A DNA stretch of 64,000 nt, taken from contig DAOUFG010000080.1 in NCBI GenBank assembly GCA_034430115.1, positions 1 to 64,000 on the forward strand, given 5' to 3'. The position numbers and the translations under genes are program-made. Below, piece after piece: positions 10,697 to 18,367 of this stretch. The first letter of the stretch is position 1; the number at the start of each line of letters is the position of its first letter. The DNA is from CAIXPS01 sp034430115 (GTDB lineage Bacteria; Chloroflexota; Anaerolineae; J036; Brachytrichaceae). Under the pieces are notes generated by a model. That model worked only from the letters and a program-made list of their open reading frames with translations. It had not been told where the DNA came from and made no database searches.

Positions 10697-12988
10697 CTAC
10701 TCGGGCAGCGCTTCGAGCAAACGCTCCGGCGTGACGGGGATTTCGTTGACCCACACGCCCGTGGCATCGTGGATAGCGGCCACCACCGCCGGCGCGACAC
10801 ACAGGAACGGCATCTCGGCCATGCCGCGAATGCCCATCGCCCCGTGCGGGTCCGGGTTCTCCACCAATACCGACTGCACCACGTCGGGCACGTCGAGCAC
10901 CGAAGGAATCAGGTAGGTGCTGAAATGTGGCGAGAGCACCTTGCCGTTGCGCTGCACAAAGTTCTCCAGCGCCGTCCAGCCCAGGGCCTGCACCACCCCG
11001 CCCTCGATCTGCCCCGTCACCTGCTGCGGGTTCACCGCGCGGCCCACGTCATCGGCGCACACCAGGTTGAGCACGCGCACCAGACCTGTCTCGGTGTCCA
11101 CTTCCACATCGGCACTTTGCGCCACGTAGCCATAGCTGATGTTGGGGTTCGCCTCACCGGTCTCGGGGTCCATCGCCGTGGTGGGGGGCGCTTCATAGAC
11201 GTAATCCGCCGCCGCGGGACGTTCCTCGTCCTGCCACTTCTTCAGCGCTGCTTTGGCGGCGCCCACGATGGAATGGCTGGCCATGAAAGTCAGGCGCGAG
11301 GCGGAAGCGGAGCCACTGCTGCCGCTGGTGGCCGTATCGCTGGCGACCAGCTTGATCTTCTCCGCCGGCAGGCCCAACGCCTCGGCTGCCACCTGGACGA
11401 ACGCGGTATGCGCGCCCTGCCCACAATCCGCGCCGGCGTGATACACCACGGCACGCTCGACATCGCGGTCCCCAAAAAGCTCCACCCTGGCAGCACACGT
11501 CTCGTGCGCACCGAAGCTGAACCCCACGTTCTTGTGCCCGCAGGCGAACCCGCGCCCCCGTTTCATTGGAGATTGACGATTGACGATTGACGACGAAGGA
11601 GATTGGGCATTGGCAGTTGGAGATTCAGTGGCGTTTGTCTTGGCAACCTCATCCGTCATCCGTTCATCGCCAATCTCCAATCTCGAATCTCCATTCTCAC
11701 TCTGCCAGCCGGCCGCGGCGGCACACTTGTCCACCACGTCGGCGATGGTGCATCCGGCTGCGATGGGCGTATTGTTCACGGTCAGTGATCCCTCGCGCAG
11801 CACGTTCTTCTGGCGCAGGGCCACCGGGTCCATGCCCAATTTCTCGGCCAGCTTGTTCATCTGCGTCTCGGCGGCAAACAGCGCCTGCGGCGCACCAAAG
11901 CCGCGAAAGGCGCCGCTGGGCAGGTTATTGGTCAGCACCGCGCGCGCATCCACTGCGACATTGGGGATCACATACGGTCCCACGCACATCACGGTGGCAT
12001 TGCCCAACACTTTGGGGCTGGTGTAGGCATACGGCCCAGCGTCGGCCATGACGTCCACCTGCGCGGCGACCAGCGTGCCGTCACGCCTGGCGCCCAGCCT
12101 GGCGCGGAAATACATCGGGTGGCGCTTGTGATGGCCGATGATGCTCTCTTCGCGGGTCCAGGTGATCTTCACCGGCCGGCGCAGCTTATAGGCCGCCAGC
12201 GCCAGCACGATCTGTACGCTCATGTCCTCGCGCCCGCCAAAGGCCCCGCCGATCGCAGGGTAGATCACGCGCACCTGGTCTTTGGGCAGGTTCAAGGCAT
12301 GCGCAATCTGTTCCTGGTCCTCGTGCGCCCACTGCCCGGCCACCTGCACCGTCACGCGCCCTTCTTCGTCGATGTATGCAAGCCCCGCCTCGGGTTGCAG
12401 GTAGGCATGTTCCTGCGCGCCGGTGAAATAGGTATCCTCAATGATGACGTCGGCCTGCGCAAAGCCGGCCTCCACGTCGCCCTTGCGGATGCGATAGCGT
12501 TGCATCACGTTGCCCTCATAGGCGGGGTGTACTTGTGGCGCGCCCACCTGAACAGCGTCATGTATAGAACACACCACCGGCAGGTCTTCATACGTTGCGC
12601 GGATCAGGCCCCGCGCATGAGCGGCGATCTCCTCGCTCTCGGCGACGATCAACGCCAGCTTTTCGCCTTCGTGGCGCACCACCCCATCGAATGGTTTGGG
12701 GGTCGCAAGCGTCGCCAGGCGGTCCTGCGGCGTCACCAGGACGGGCGCATCAAACGTGCCCAAGCCATACTCATTCGCGGGCACGTCCGCGCCGGTAAAA
12801 ATCGCGACCACACCCGGCACGGCCAACGCCTCCTGCAAATCAAGCGCCAGCAGGCGCGCGTGCGGGCGGCGCGCGAACAGTTCTTTCATGTAGAGCATCC
12901 CCGGCATGTTCAGGTCGCCGGGGTACAGGGCGCTCCCGGTCACTTTTGCGGTTGCGTCTATGCGCGGCAGAGAAGATCCTACTGTCAT
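10697..12988 (-). CDS. Xanthine dehydrogenase-family molybdopterin-binding subunit
   Basis: A 763-residue large subunit of the molybdenum hydroxylase family (xanthine/CO/aldehyde oxidoreductases). The N-terminal a/b hammerhead is LPRIDATAKVTGSALYPGD. Cofactor loops follow: GGAFGGREDMSVQ, SGAFRGFGAPQALFA, a Gln-rich GADCGQGAHTAFVQ, and GSSGSASASRLT. The catalytic Glu lies in RGMAEMPFLCVAP near the C-terminus, equivalent to the GE-P signature. The iron-sulfur and FAD subunits are not adjacent, so partners must be elsewhere. Residues about 430-475 are not family sequence: they are the in-frame translation of a palindromic repeat (11566-11698). The substrate is unknown. Confidence 0.93.
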   Translation of the reverse strand: MTVGSSLPRIDATAKVTGSALYPGDLNMPGMLYMKELFARRPHARLLALDLQEALAVPGVVAIFTGADVPANEYGLGTFDAPVLVTPQDRLATLATPKPFDGVVRHEGEKLALIVAESEEIAAHARGLIRATYEDLPVVCSIHDAVQVGAPQVHPAYEGNVMQRYRIRKGDVEAGFAQADVIIEDTYFTGAQEHAYLQPEAGLAYIDEEGRVTVQVAGQWAHEDQEQIAHALNLPKDQVRVIYPAIGGAFGGREDMSVQIVLALAAYKLRRPVKITWTREESIIGHHKRHPMYFRARLGARRDGTLVAAQVDVMADAGPYAYTSPKVLGNATVMCVGPYVIPNVAVDARAVLTNNLPSGAFRGFGAPQALFAAETQMNKLAEKLGMDPVALRQKNVLREGSLTVNNTPIAAGCTIADVVDKCAAAAGWQSENGDSRLEIGDERMTDEVAKTNATESPTANAQSPSSSIVNRQSPMKRGRGFACGHKNVGFSFGAHETCAARVELFGDRDVERAVVYHAGADCGQGAHTAFVQVAAEALGLPAEKIKLVASDTATSGSSGSASASRLTFMASHSIVGAAKAALKKWQDEERPAAADYVYEAPPTTAMDPETGEANPNISYGYVAQSADVEVDTETGLVRVLNLVCADDVGRAVNPQQVTGQIEGGVVQALGWTALENFVQRNGKVLSPHFSTYLIPSVLDVPDVVQSVLVENPDPHGAMGIRGMAEMPFLCVAPAVVAAIHDATGVWVNEIPVTPERLLEALPE
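11566..11698 (-). repeat. GATT-phrase palindromic repeat inside the molybdenum hydroxylase gene
   Basis: Left arm TTGGAGATTGACGATTGACG and onward, right arm ATCGCCAATCTCCAATCTCG and onward. The arms are complementary in phrase, with a spacer of about 70 bp. The reading frame stays open through it, giving a Ser/Asn/Thr/Glu-rich insert of about 44 residues before KRGRGFACG, where the conserved domain resumes. Confidence 0.85.
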
Positions 12989-13117
12989 ACTTCAGATTAT
13001 AGGGGGCGCGCAGGCAGCTCTGCGCGAACGTTTGTTGGGAAGGGAACGCTAGCAGCAGGTTTCGACTCACCACCCTTCCGCCAGAGACGGACGTGGTGAT
13101 GACAGTTCCAACGGCAT

Positions 13118-13160
13118 TGTCATCCCGAATGCGCCTGACGGCGTTCATGCAGGAATGACA
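13118..13160. repeat. Short TGTCAT...ATGACA palindrome (REP-like)
   Basis: TGTCATCCCGAATGCG at one end and GCAGGAATGACA at the other, in the gap between the CopD-like and molybdenum hydroxylase genes. It is the common bacterial TGTCATTCC-type palindrome and is related to the larger element at 28012-28107. Confidence 0.7.
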
Positions 13161-13191
13161 CCGTAACCAGGGCAGTACGCTGCGCTACAAA

Positions 13192-14034
13192 TTAACCAAC
13201 CGCCGGCGGCAGCGCCGTCAGCGCGCCCGCAGCCAGGAGGATCAAGATGCTCACCAGCAGTTCCAGCAAGATGCCGATGCGAAAGCGGCGCACCGCCTGT
13301 TGCACACCCGCCACGTCGCGCAGCCGCCAGGCTTGCAGACGCGGCGAGATCACCTGCTGGTGAAATGCGCCGAATGCGATCAGCAGTATGAGCAGCCCAA
13401 CCTTCAGCAGAATCACCTGGCCGTAGCGCGTGGTGACCAGCGCGTCCAGGCTGCCCAGGAAGCTCGCGCTCTGAATGATGCCGGTGAGCGTGACGGCCAG
13501 CACACAAAACATCGCCAGGGGCGAGAAGCGCGCGATCAGGAGCCCTAAATCCTTCGGGCTCGCCAGACGGACGCTGACCAGCGCAAACATCGCCACGCCG
13601 CCCAGCCAGAGTGACGTAAAGGACAGGTGTGCCCAATCGGCCAGCACCGGCGCAATAGGGTGTGGCAAGGCCGCGCTGTGGCTTGCTAGGCTTTGGGTGA
13701 GTAGCAGCGCGAGCGCGGGCAACAACACCCAAGGGGATTCGTCACATTTGCGCCACAGGAGGGCCGCCAACACCAACAACAGAACGCCGCGCAGAGCCAG
13801 GATCACGCCGGCGGGAACAGGCCCGCCAGGATGCGACAGGCCAAGCATGCCGGCCAGCAACATGGCAACCGCCCCAAAGACTAACGCTCCCCATAGCAAC
13901 TGCCGACGACGCGGGGCGGCCAGGCCACGGTAGTCCGCCAGCGCAGCGGAGCGCGTCACGAGCGGCGTATAGGCAAATCCGCCTCCCAATAGAACCAGTG
14001 CCAGCAAGACCCACCAGTGCAGGATGATGTCCAT
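13192..14034 (-). CDS. CopD-domain copper-resistance-type membrane protein
   Basis: A 280-residue polytopic protein with about eight membrane segments. The region from about 135 on (VLADWAHLSFTSLWLGGVAMFALV, FSPLAMFCVLAVTLTGIIQS, TRYGQVILLKVGLLILLIAFGAFHQQ) matches CopD (PF05425), including the conserved membrane-embedded His residues and the LLKVGL-GA-HQ stretch. CopD proteins are thought to move copper across the inner membrane. The usual CopC/YobA partner is not present here. The start is uncertain: ATG 14034 (MDIILHWWVLL) or ATG 14052; neither has a clear ribosome site. Confidence 0.8.
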   Translation of the reverse strand: MDIILHWWVLLALVLLGGGFAYTPLVTRSAALADYRGLAAPRRRQLLWGALVFGAVAMLLAGMLGLSHPGGPVPAGVILALRGVLLLVLAALLWRKCDESPWVLLPALALLLTQSLASHSAALPHPIAPVLADWAHLSFTSLWLGGVAMFALVSVRLASPKDLGLLIARFSPLAMFCVLAVTLTGIIQSASFLGSLDALVTTRYGQVILLKVGLLILLIAFGAFHQQVISPRLQAWRLRDVAGVQQAVRRFRIGILLELLVSILILLAAGALTALPPAVG

Positions 14035-14109
14035 GAATCGCAATGATGCCATAAATCATGCGCACCAGGGCATCCACGAATCTGCACAAATGAAAGCGAC
14101 CACCAACTC

Positions 14110-14145
14110 AAAAAAGAGGGCGCACCCGTTTGGGTGCGCCCTCTT
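14110..14145 (-). terminator. Intrinsic terminator of hsp20
   Basis: A perfect 12-bp stem, GAGGGCGCACCC/GGGTGCGCCCTC, with a 4-nt loop, followed on the minus strand by TTTTTT. It lies 38 bp after the hsp20 stop. Confidence 0.88.
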
Positions 14146-14182
14146 ACACAATAAAGCTCTCGGCGCTCAGTCAGTAAAGAGA

Positions 14183-14656
14183 TTACTTCGCAGAAATCTT
14201 GATCTGCTTCGGCTTGACCACTTCCGCCTTGGGCAGCGTCAGCGTGAGCACGCCATTCTCAAACTCGGCCTTGGCCTTATCCGGCTCCACCTCGGTGGGC
14301 AGAGCAATCGAGCGGCTGAACGAAGAGCGGTAAATCTCGCGGCGATGCCAGCGCGTGTTCTCGTCCTTCTGCTCCTGCTCGTCATGCACTTCGCCCTTGA
14401 GTGTCAACGTGCCACCCTCATAGGTGATGTCCACATTCTCAGGCTTCCAACCAGGCAGCGAGGCCTTGATCACATACGCATCGTTGTTCTCGGTCACGTC
14501 AAGTGCCGGGCCACCGGATGCACCAGGCGCCCAATCCGCGACCCACTGCTCCGGGGTGACGAATGCGTTCTCCATCAGGCGATTCATCATGTCACGCAAA
14601 GAAAGAGCATCTGCCGATACAGGCGTCACAGTCCGACGAACGATTCTAGTAGTCAT
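14183..14656 (-). CDS. hsp20: Hsp20/alpha-crystallin small heat-shock protein
   Basis: A 157-residue ATP-independent holdase. The alpha-crystallin domain spans about residues 48-150 (PALDVTENNDAYVIKASLPG, then GGTLTLKGEV, then the A-x-x-x-G-V-L signature FENGVLTLTLPKAE). The IxI-type tail IKI at about 152-154 anchors oligomers. GGAGGG is well placed before the ATG at 14656. It forms a single-gene transcript with its own terminator at 14110-14145. An upstream small transcription unit (14781-15000) ends in another terminator before it, so a separate heat promoter probably lies at 14660-14780, although I see no CIRCE repeat. Confidence 0.95.
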   Translation of the reverse strand: MTTRIVRRTVTPVSADALSLRDMMNRLMENAFVTPEQWVADWAPGASGGPALDVTENNDAYVIKASLPGWKPENVDITYEGGTLTLKGEVHDEQEQKDENTRWHRREIYRSSFSRSIALPTEVEPDKAKAEFENGVLTLTLPKAEVVKPKQIKISAK

Positions 14657-14780
14657 TTCTTAATCCCTCCGTCATTTCACTTTCTAGTGAATTTGGTTTC
14701 CTTATCTCGAACGATGCCCATATCCTAAGCAGGGAGTGTTAGAAATGATTAGACGAAAAGTTAGAGATGTATTGGAGATG

Positions 14781-14824
14781 AAAAGAAAAAACAAGCGGCC
14801 AACCCTTTCGAGTTGGCCGCTTGT
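14781..14824 (-). terminator. Intrinsic terminator of the small transcription unit
   Basis: A perfect 13-bp stem, ACAAGCGGCCAAC/GTTGGCCGCTTGT, followed on the minus strand by TTTTTTCTTTT. It lies 14 bp after the stop of the tiny open frame at 14838-14894. Confidence 0.9.
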
Positions 14825-14837
14825 CGCGCCGCAGCAA

Positions 14838-14894
14838 CTACAGATTATTCACCCGAGGTGATGCTGCGGCGCTCTGTTTATGACTACTACTCAT
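14838..14894 (-). CDS. Possible 18-residue small protein or leader peptide
   Basis: ATG at 14894 follows GGAGGTGAT (14901-14909), a nine-base match to the anti-Shine-Dalgarno at a workable 10-nt distance. The 18-codon frame ends in TAG and encodes a Ser/Ala-rich basic peptide with no membrane segment. It lies within the promoter-to-terminator unit. The ribosome site can be locked in hairpin A (see the RNA entry). It may be incidental to an RNA function. Confidence 0.4.
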   Translation of the reverse strand: MSSSHKQSAAASPRVNNL

Positions 14895-14972
14895 GCAGAC
14901 ATCACCTCCGAATAAAAGGATAGCGATTGAGAGCTTACTGTTTCCCCTTACCAAGGAAACAATAATTGTGTG

Positions 14973-15000
14973 ATTATACGAGCTTCCGCTACGTAAGCAA
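14973..15000 (-). promoter_or_regulatory. Promoter of the small transcription unit
   Basis: On the minus strand, TTGCTT (14995-15000), a 16-bp spacer, then a perfect TATAAT (14973-14978). It lies directly downstream of the stop codon of the glycosidase/ligase gene. Confidence 0.7.
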
Positions 15001-15010
15001 GCGTTTTCGC

Positions 15011-18000
15011 TTAGAGTTTGGTGAGAGTAGGAGAAGCGTCAGATTGGACATAACGCACAAGCATCGACAGCAGCCCACACGCCAGCATGAAGACATAAGC
15101 CAAATCGACCAGGAAGAGCGAATGATCGACCATGCCGTGCGCTACCATATCCACCAGCAGCCCCAACAAGCCCACCGCGAGCGGGAAAAGCGCGGTTCGA
15201 CGCGTGGTGGCAAGCACGCGCCAGCCAATGCGCAACAGGCTGATGACAAGCCCCAGTCCAACAATCAACCCCAAGCTGCCCAGCCGGGTGGCAAAGTCCA
15301 GCACGATATTGTGCGGATGCGACAGGTTGGGCTCCTGCCACGCCGCGGGCAATATATAGAAACCGCGATAGGCATACAGGAAGTTATCCGGCCCCACGCC
15401 CAGGAACGGGTGATCGCGAAACATCATCAGCGCGCTCTGCCACAGGTTGATCCGAAAGAAGCCGGTGCCCTGCGTCAGGTCCAACGCGTTGGCAAAGCGC
15501 GTGCCCGCAAGCAAAGGGGCTGCGATGCCGCTGAGCAACACGATCAACCCAACCAGCAGCAACCCAAACATGGCGACCCCCAGGTAACGCCAACGCCCAT
15601 TGCCCATCAGGCATACGGCGATGATGGCCGCGGGGATGCCTAGCAGCAAAGCCCCGCGCGATGCACTGAGGAAGATGGCTGCCGAAACCAACAGCAGCCC
15701 CACCCCATATAGGAATTGGCGGCTGAGGATGAGCTTGCCAAGCGAGCGCTTCACCTGCCCCTGGGTGCGCTTCCAGCCGCCGAACAGCGTCACCGCCAGC
15801 AGCAAGGGGAACGCGCGGCTGAGATAGAGCGCATCATTATTTGGAGAGCCATACACGCTGCGGATGCGCGGAAAGCCATATTCCGCCGGGAACACGTTTC
15901 CGCGCGCGTAGTTGAACAACCCGATCAAGGCAATCGCCACGGCACCTAGCACGAAGCCATCCGCCACGCGCCAGATGAGCTTTGCGTCGGGCTTCAAGCT
16001 GCGCAGGATGAGATACACGATCAGCGGCTCGACGAACACCATGCGCAATTCGCGCAGCGCTTCCACCTTGAAGTCGGCCTGAGAAGCGGATAGCCCGGCC
16101 ACCAGCACCAACCCAATCAGGCTCCAGTCTAGCAGTGTGAGATTGGAGATAAGAGATTTGAGATTTGCGATAAGGGATTGACGATGACGCGCAACCGTCG
16201 CCCCTTTCAAATCTCCAATCCCCAATCCCCAATCTCTCATCTTCCGTAATCCCCACGAGGCCAGGCACATGAAGGTGAGCAACTCCACCATCGGGAAGGC
16301 TTTGGCAAACAGGCGTTGCGGGATGAGATAGAACGGGATGAAGAAGGCCAGCAGCATCAGGCCGATATCCAGCCTGAGCAGCACCAGCACAAAGAGCACC
16401 CCCAGCGCCAGCAGGCTGATCACAAAGACCGGCGACCAGAACGCCACCGCCGAAACAAAGCCCGTCAACACCACAGACGCCGGCGTGCCCAGGTTGCGAT
16501 AGGCCGTCGCCACGTCCTGCGCCCAGGTGAGCGAGGTGGTCAACCATACGATGAACGCCATGACGATGGTCTGCCAGGTGAGCGAATGGCCCTTCAGGCG
16601 GATGCGCCGCAGGCCGCTGAGCCATTGCGCGCGTGGCAGGCTGATCAACAACCCCAACGCAGCCAGGATGACCACCAGCGCCGAGAGCACCATGCTCGTA
16701 TTAGCCAGCCCCACGTTTGGGTTCGGGGCGGCCCGGCTGCTCCAGCCTAGCAAGGCCCACTGGTTCCAGCCGCGATCGATCGTCACCACCGCTTCGTGCT
16801 CGCCCGCGCCCAGGTGATCGGCCACCTGAATGGTATCCACGTGTGGCGCTTCGTCGGGTGAAGTCATGATCAGGTAGGCCCCGCGAGGCTCTTGGGGCAG
16901 CAAATTGGCTGGTTTGCCGTCGATGGTGATGAACATATAGGCACGGTAATCGCCACGCCGCACGATCATCGCCAGTTCGTCGCCGGAGAAATGAAACGCG
17001 ACGTGCGCATCCTCGCGTTCCGGGATGTCGGCGCCCAATTCACTGAAGCGCCAGCCCGGCGAATAGCTCGCCAGCGGGTTCGGCCCATAGGCGGGGCTAT
17101 AGTCGCTCGATTGCTCATCTTCGGCGGGGGCCTCTTTCTCAATCGCGGCCCATTGCGCGCGCGGCGCGTGCGCCGCCACCTGCAGCGCTTGCGTAAAAGC
17201 GTCATATACCGGGCGCGGCTTGCCCTGCTGGTCCAACAATGCAAAGCCCCACAGGGCGTTATCGGGCGCTGCATTGGGCTGCAACGTATAAAGGAACATC
17301 GCGCCCGTCCAGGGCCATTCGTTTACGACGCGCTGAACGGCCTCGACGGTGTATTGCGCCTGTTGCGATTCGCTCACCCCGCTCCATAGCGAAGCCTGGC
17401 CGTGCCAATCGGGCAGTTGGGCGTTCCAGCCCCACTGCGTCAGCCAGATGGCCTTCTGGGCATCGCCGTGCGCCACCATCTCCTCGCGCATCATGATGGC
17501 ACGCGAGAAGTTCATCACGTCGGGTTGTACGCGCCGGTCGGTGGGGGGCGAATCAAAGCCATACGGCTTGGTCGCCGCGATGTCGAAGGCATCCTTCCCG
17601 CCGGCTTCGTAAATCTTGCGCAGATATAGATAGGGCGAAAGATTGACGTCGGTCTCTTCCACCGTTGGGGCCAGGCCGGCCAGCACGATGCGCGCCGAAG
17701 GGTCCTGCGCTTTGATCGCTTCACGCGCGGCCTGCAACAGCTTCAAATAGCCGGCCGGGCTGATGATGCCGTTGCCCCACATGGCCGAGAGGTTCGGCTC
17801 ATCCCATATCTGATAGGCCAGGATGCTCGCGGTGCCGTCGGGCAGCAGCGTCGCATAGCGCCGCGCAAACGCGCCGGTAAATGCCGCAAAATCTTGTGGG
17901 TCACGCGGGGGCATCGTCTCGATGGCGGGCGATGCGCTGGAGCCGCTGGAAGCGCGCGCCCAAACGGGCGTCGTCACCAGCACGGGCAGGATTTGAATGC

Positions 18001-18337
18001 GATATTTGTAGGCTACTTTAAAGATGCGGTCGGCCACGCTCCAATCCGGCTGGCCGCGCACAGGCTCCATGTCCGACCAGCGGAACTCCTGGCGCATGTA
18101 GCGCACACCCCGCTTAGACAGGTCGCTCAAGCGCGCATCCAGCGTCGCGTCGTCATATTGTTCCAGCGCGACGTTGACGCCCAGCAAGAGCGACTGCGCA
18201 TCATGAACAGGCTGCGGGAAATCCTCGCCGCTGCCGCGCAGCTCAAATTGTTTACTAGACAGCGCCGCATAGAAAGTAGCGGCTGAAAGAAGGAGAAGAA
18301 GCGCACAAAGGGCTGAGAGTATTCGATGACGCAGCAT
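15011..18337 (-). CDS. Fusion of a glycoside-hydrolase-like domain and an O-antigen ligase/polymerase
   Basis: A 1108-residue protein. A signal anchor (about 5-26) precedes a TIM-barrel glycosidase-like domain (about 50-395) with the acid/base Glu at E180 (AYQIWDEPNLSAMWG). The expected nucleophile segment reads IWLTQWGWNA, with Gln301 where families of this type have Glu. A beta domain (about 400-545) follows, then many membrane segments (from about 550) and a Wzy-type ligase region: YGSPNNDALYLSR, SRGALLL, LWQSALMMFRDHPFLGVGPDNF and the LSHPHNIVLD loop. It is likely a cell-surface polysaccharide ligase or polymerase with an outside sugar-binding or hydrolysing domain. Residues about 697-733 are an in-frame palindromic repeat. 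Confidence 0.85.
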   Translation of the reverse strand: MLRHRILSALCALLLLLSAATFYAALSSKQFELRGSGEDFPQPVHDAQSLLLGVNVALEQYDDATLDARLSDLSKRGVRYMRQEFRWSDMEPVRGQPDWSVADRIFKVAYKYRIQILPVLVTTPVWARASSGSSASPAIETMPPRDPQDFAAFTGAFARRYATLLPDGTASILAYQIWDEPNLSAMWGNGIISPAGYLKLLQAAREAIKAQDPSARIVLAGLAPTVEETDVNLSPYLYLRKIYEAGGKDAFDIAATKPYGFDSPPTDRRVQPDVMNFSRAIMMREEMVAHGDAQKAIWLTQWGWNAQLPDWHGQASLWSGVSESQQAQYTVEAVQRVVNEWPWTGAMFLYTLQPNAAPDNALWGFALLDQQGKPRPVYDAFTQALQVAAHAPRAQWAAIEKEAPAEDEQSSDYSPAYGPNPLASYSPGWRFSELGADIPEREDAHVAFHFSGDELAMIVRRGDYRAYMFITIDGKPANLLPQEPRGAYLIMTSPDEAPHVDTIQVADHLGAGEHEAVVTIDRGWNQWALLGWSSRAAPNPNVGLANTSMVLSALVVILAALGLLISLPRAQWLSGLRRIRLKGHSLTWQTIVMAFIVWLTTSLTWAQDVATAYRNLGTPASVVLTGFVSAVAFWSPVFVISLLALGVLFVLVLLRLDIGLMLLAFFIPFYLIPQRLFAKAFPMVELLTFMCLASWGLRKMRDWGLGIGDLKGATVARHRQSLIANLKSLISNLTLLDWSLIGLVLVAGLSASQADFKVEALRELRMVFVEPLIVYLILRSLKPDAKLIWRVADGFVLGAVAIALIGLFNYARGNVFPAEYGFPRIRSVYGSPNNDALYLSRAFPLLLAVTLFGGWKRTQGQVKRSLGKLILSRQFLYGVGLLLVSAAIFLSASRGALLLGIPAAIIAVCLMGNGRWRYLGVAMFGLLLVGLIVLLSGIAAPLLAGTRFANALDLTQGTGFFRINLWQSALMMFRDHPFLGVGPDNFLYAYRGFYILPAAWQEPNLSHPHNIVLDFATRLGSLGLIVGLGLVISLLRIGWRVLATTRRTALFPLAVGLLGLLVDMVAHGMVDHSLFLVDLAYVFMLACGLLSMLVRYVQSDASPTLTKL
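16141..16241 (-). repeat. GATT-phrase palindromic repeat inside the glycosidase/ligase gene
   Basis: Left arm GATTGGAGATAAGAGATTTG and onward, right arm AAATCTCCAATCCCCAATCC and onward, about 100 bp in all. The frame remains open and the insert sits in a loop between membrane helices. It shares its phrase with the elements at 11566-11698 and 30250-30372. Confidence 0.85.
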
Positions 18338-18367
18338 AATGGTTTGGTTCAGCGTGCGATGGTGAAA

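Larger units (their letters stand above)
14781..14967 (-). ncRNA. Candidate small structured RNA or leader, about 185 nt
   Basis: A self-contained unit on the minus strand: a strong promoter at 14973-15000 and a strong terminator at 14781-14824. Two alternative hairpins compete. Hairpin A pairs GAGGTGATG (at the Shine-Dalgarno, 14900-14908) with CATCACCTC (14855-14863), extended by CTGC/GCAG. Hairpin B is a perfect 11-bp stem, GCGCCGCAGCA/TGCTGCGGCGC, with an inner TCACC/GGTGA, and it consumes the anti-Shine-Dalgarno. I do not recognise it as 6S, tmRNA, SRP or RNase P RNA. It may be a small RNA, an attenuator leader for hsp20, or a tiny-protein mRNA. Confidence 0.6.

Noticed and set aside
14660..14780. 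A CIRCE-type heat-shock operator before hsp20
   Set aside because: No TTAGCACTC-N9-GAGTGCTAA-like inverted repeat is visible.
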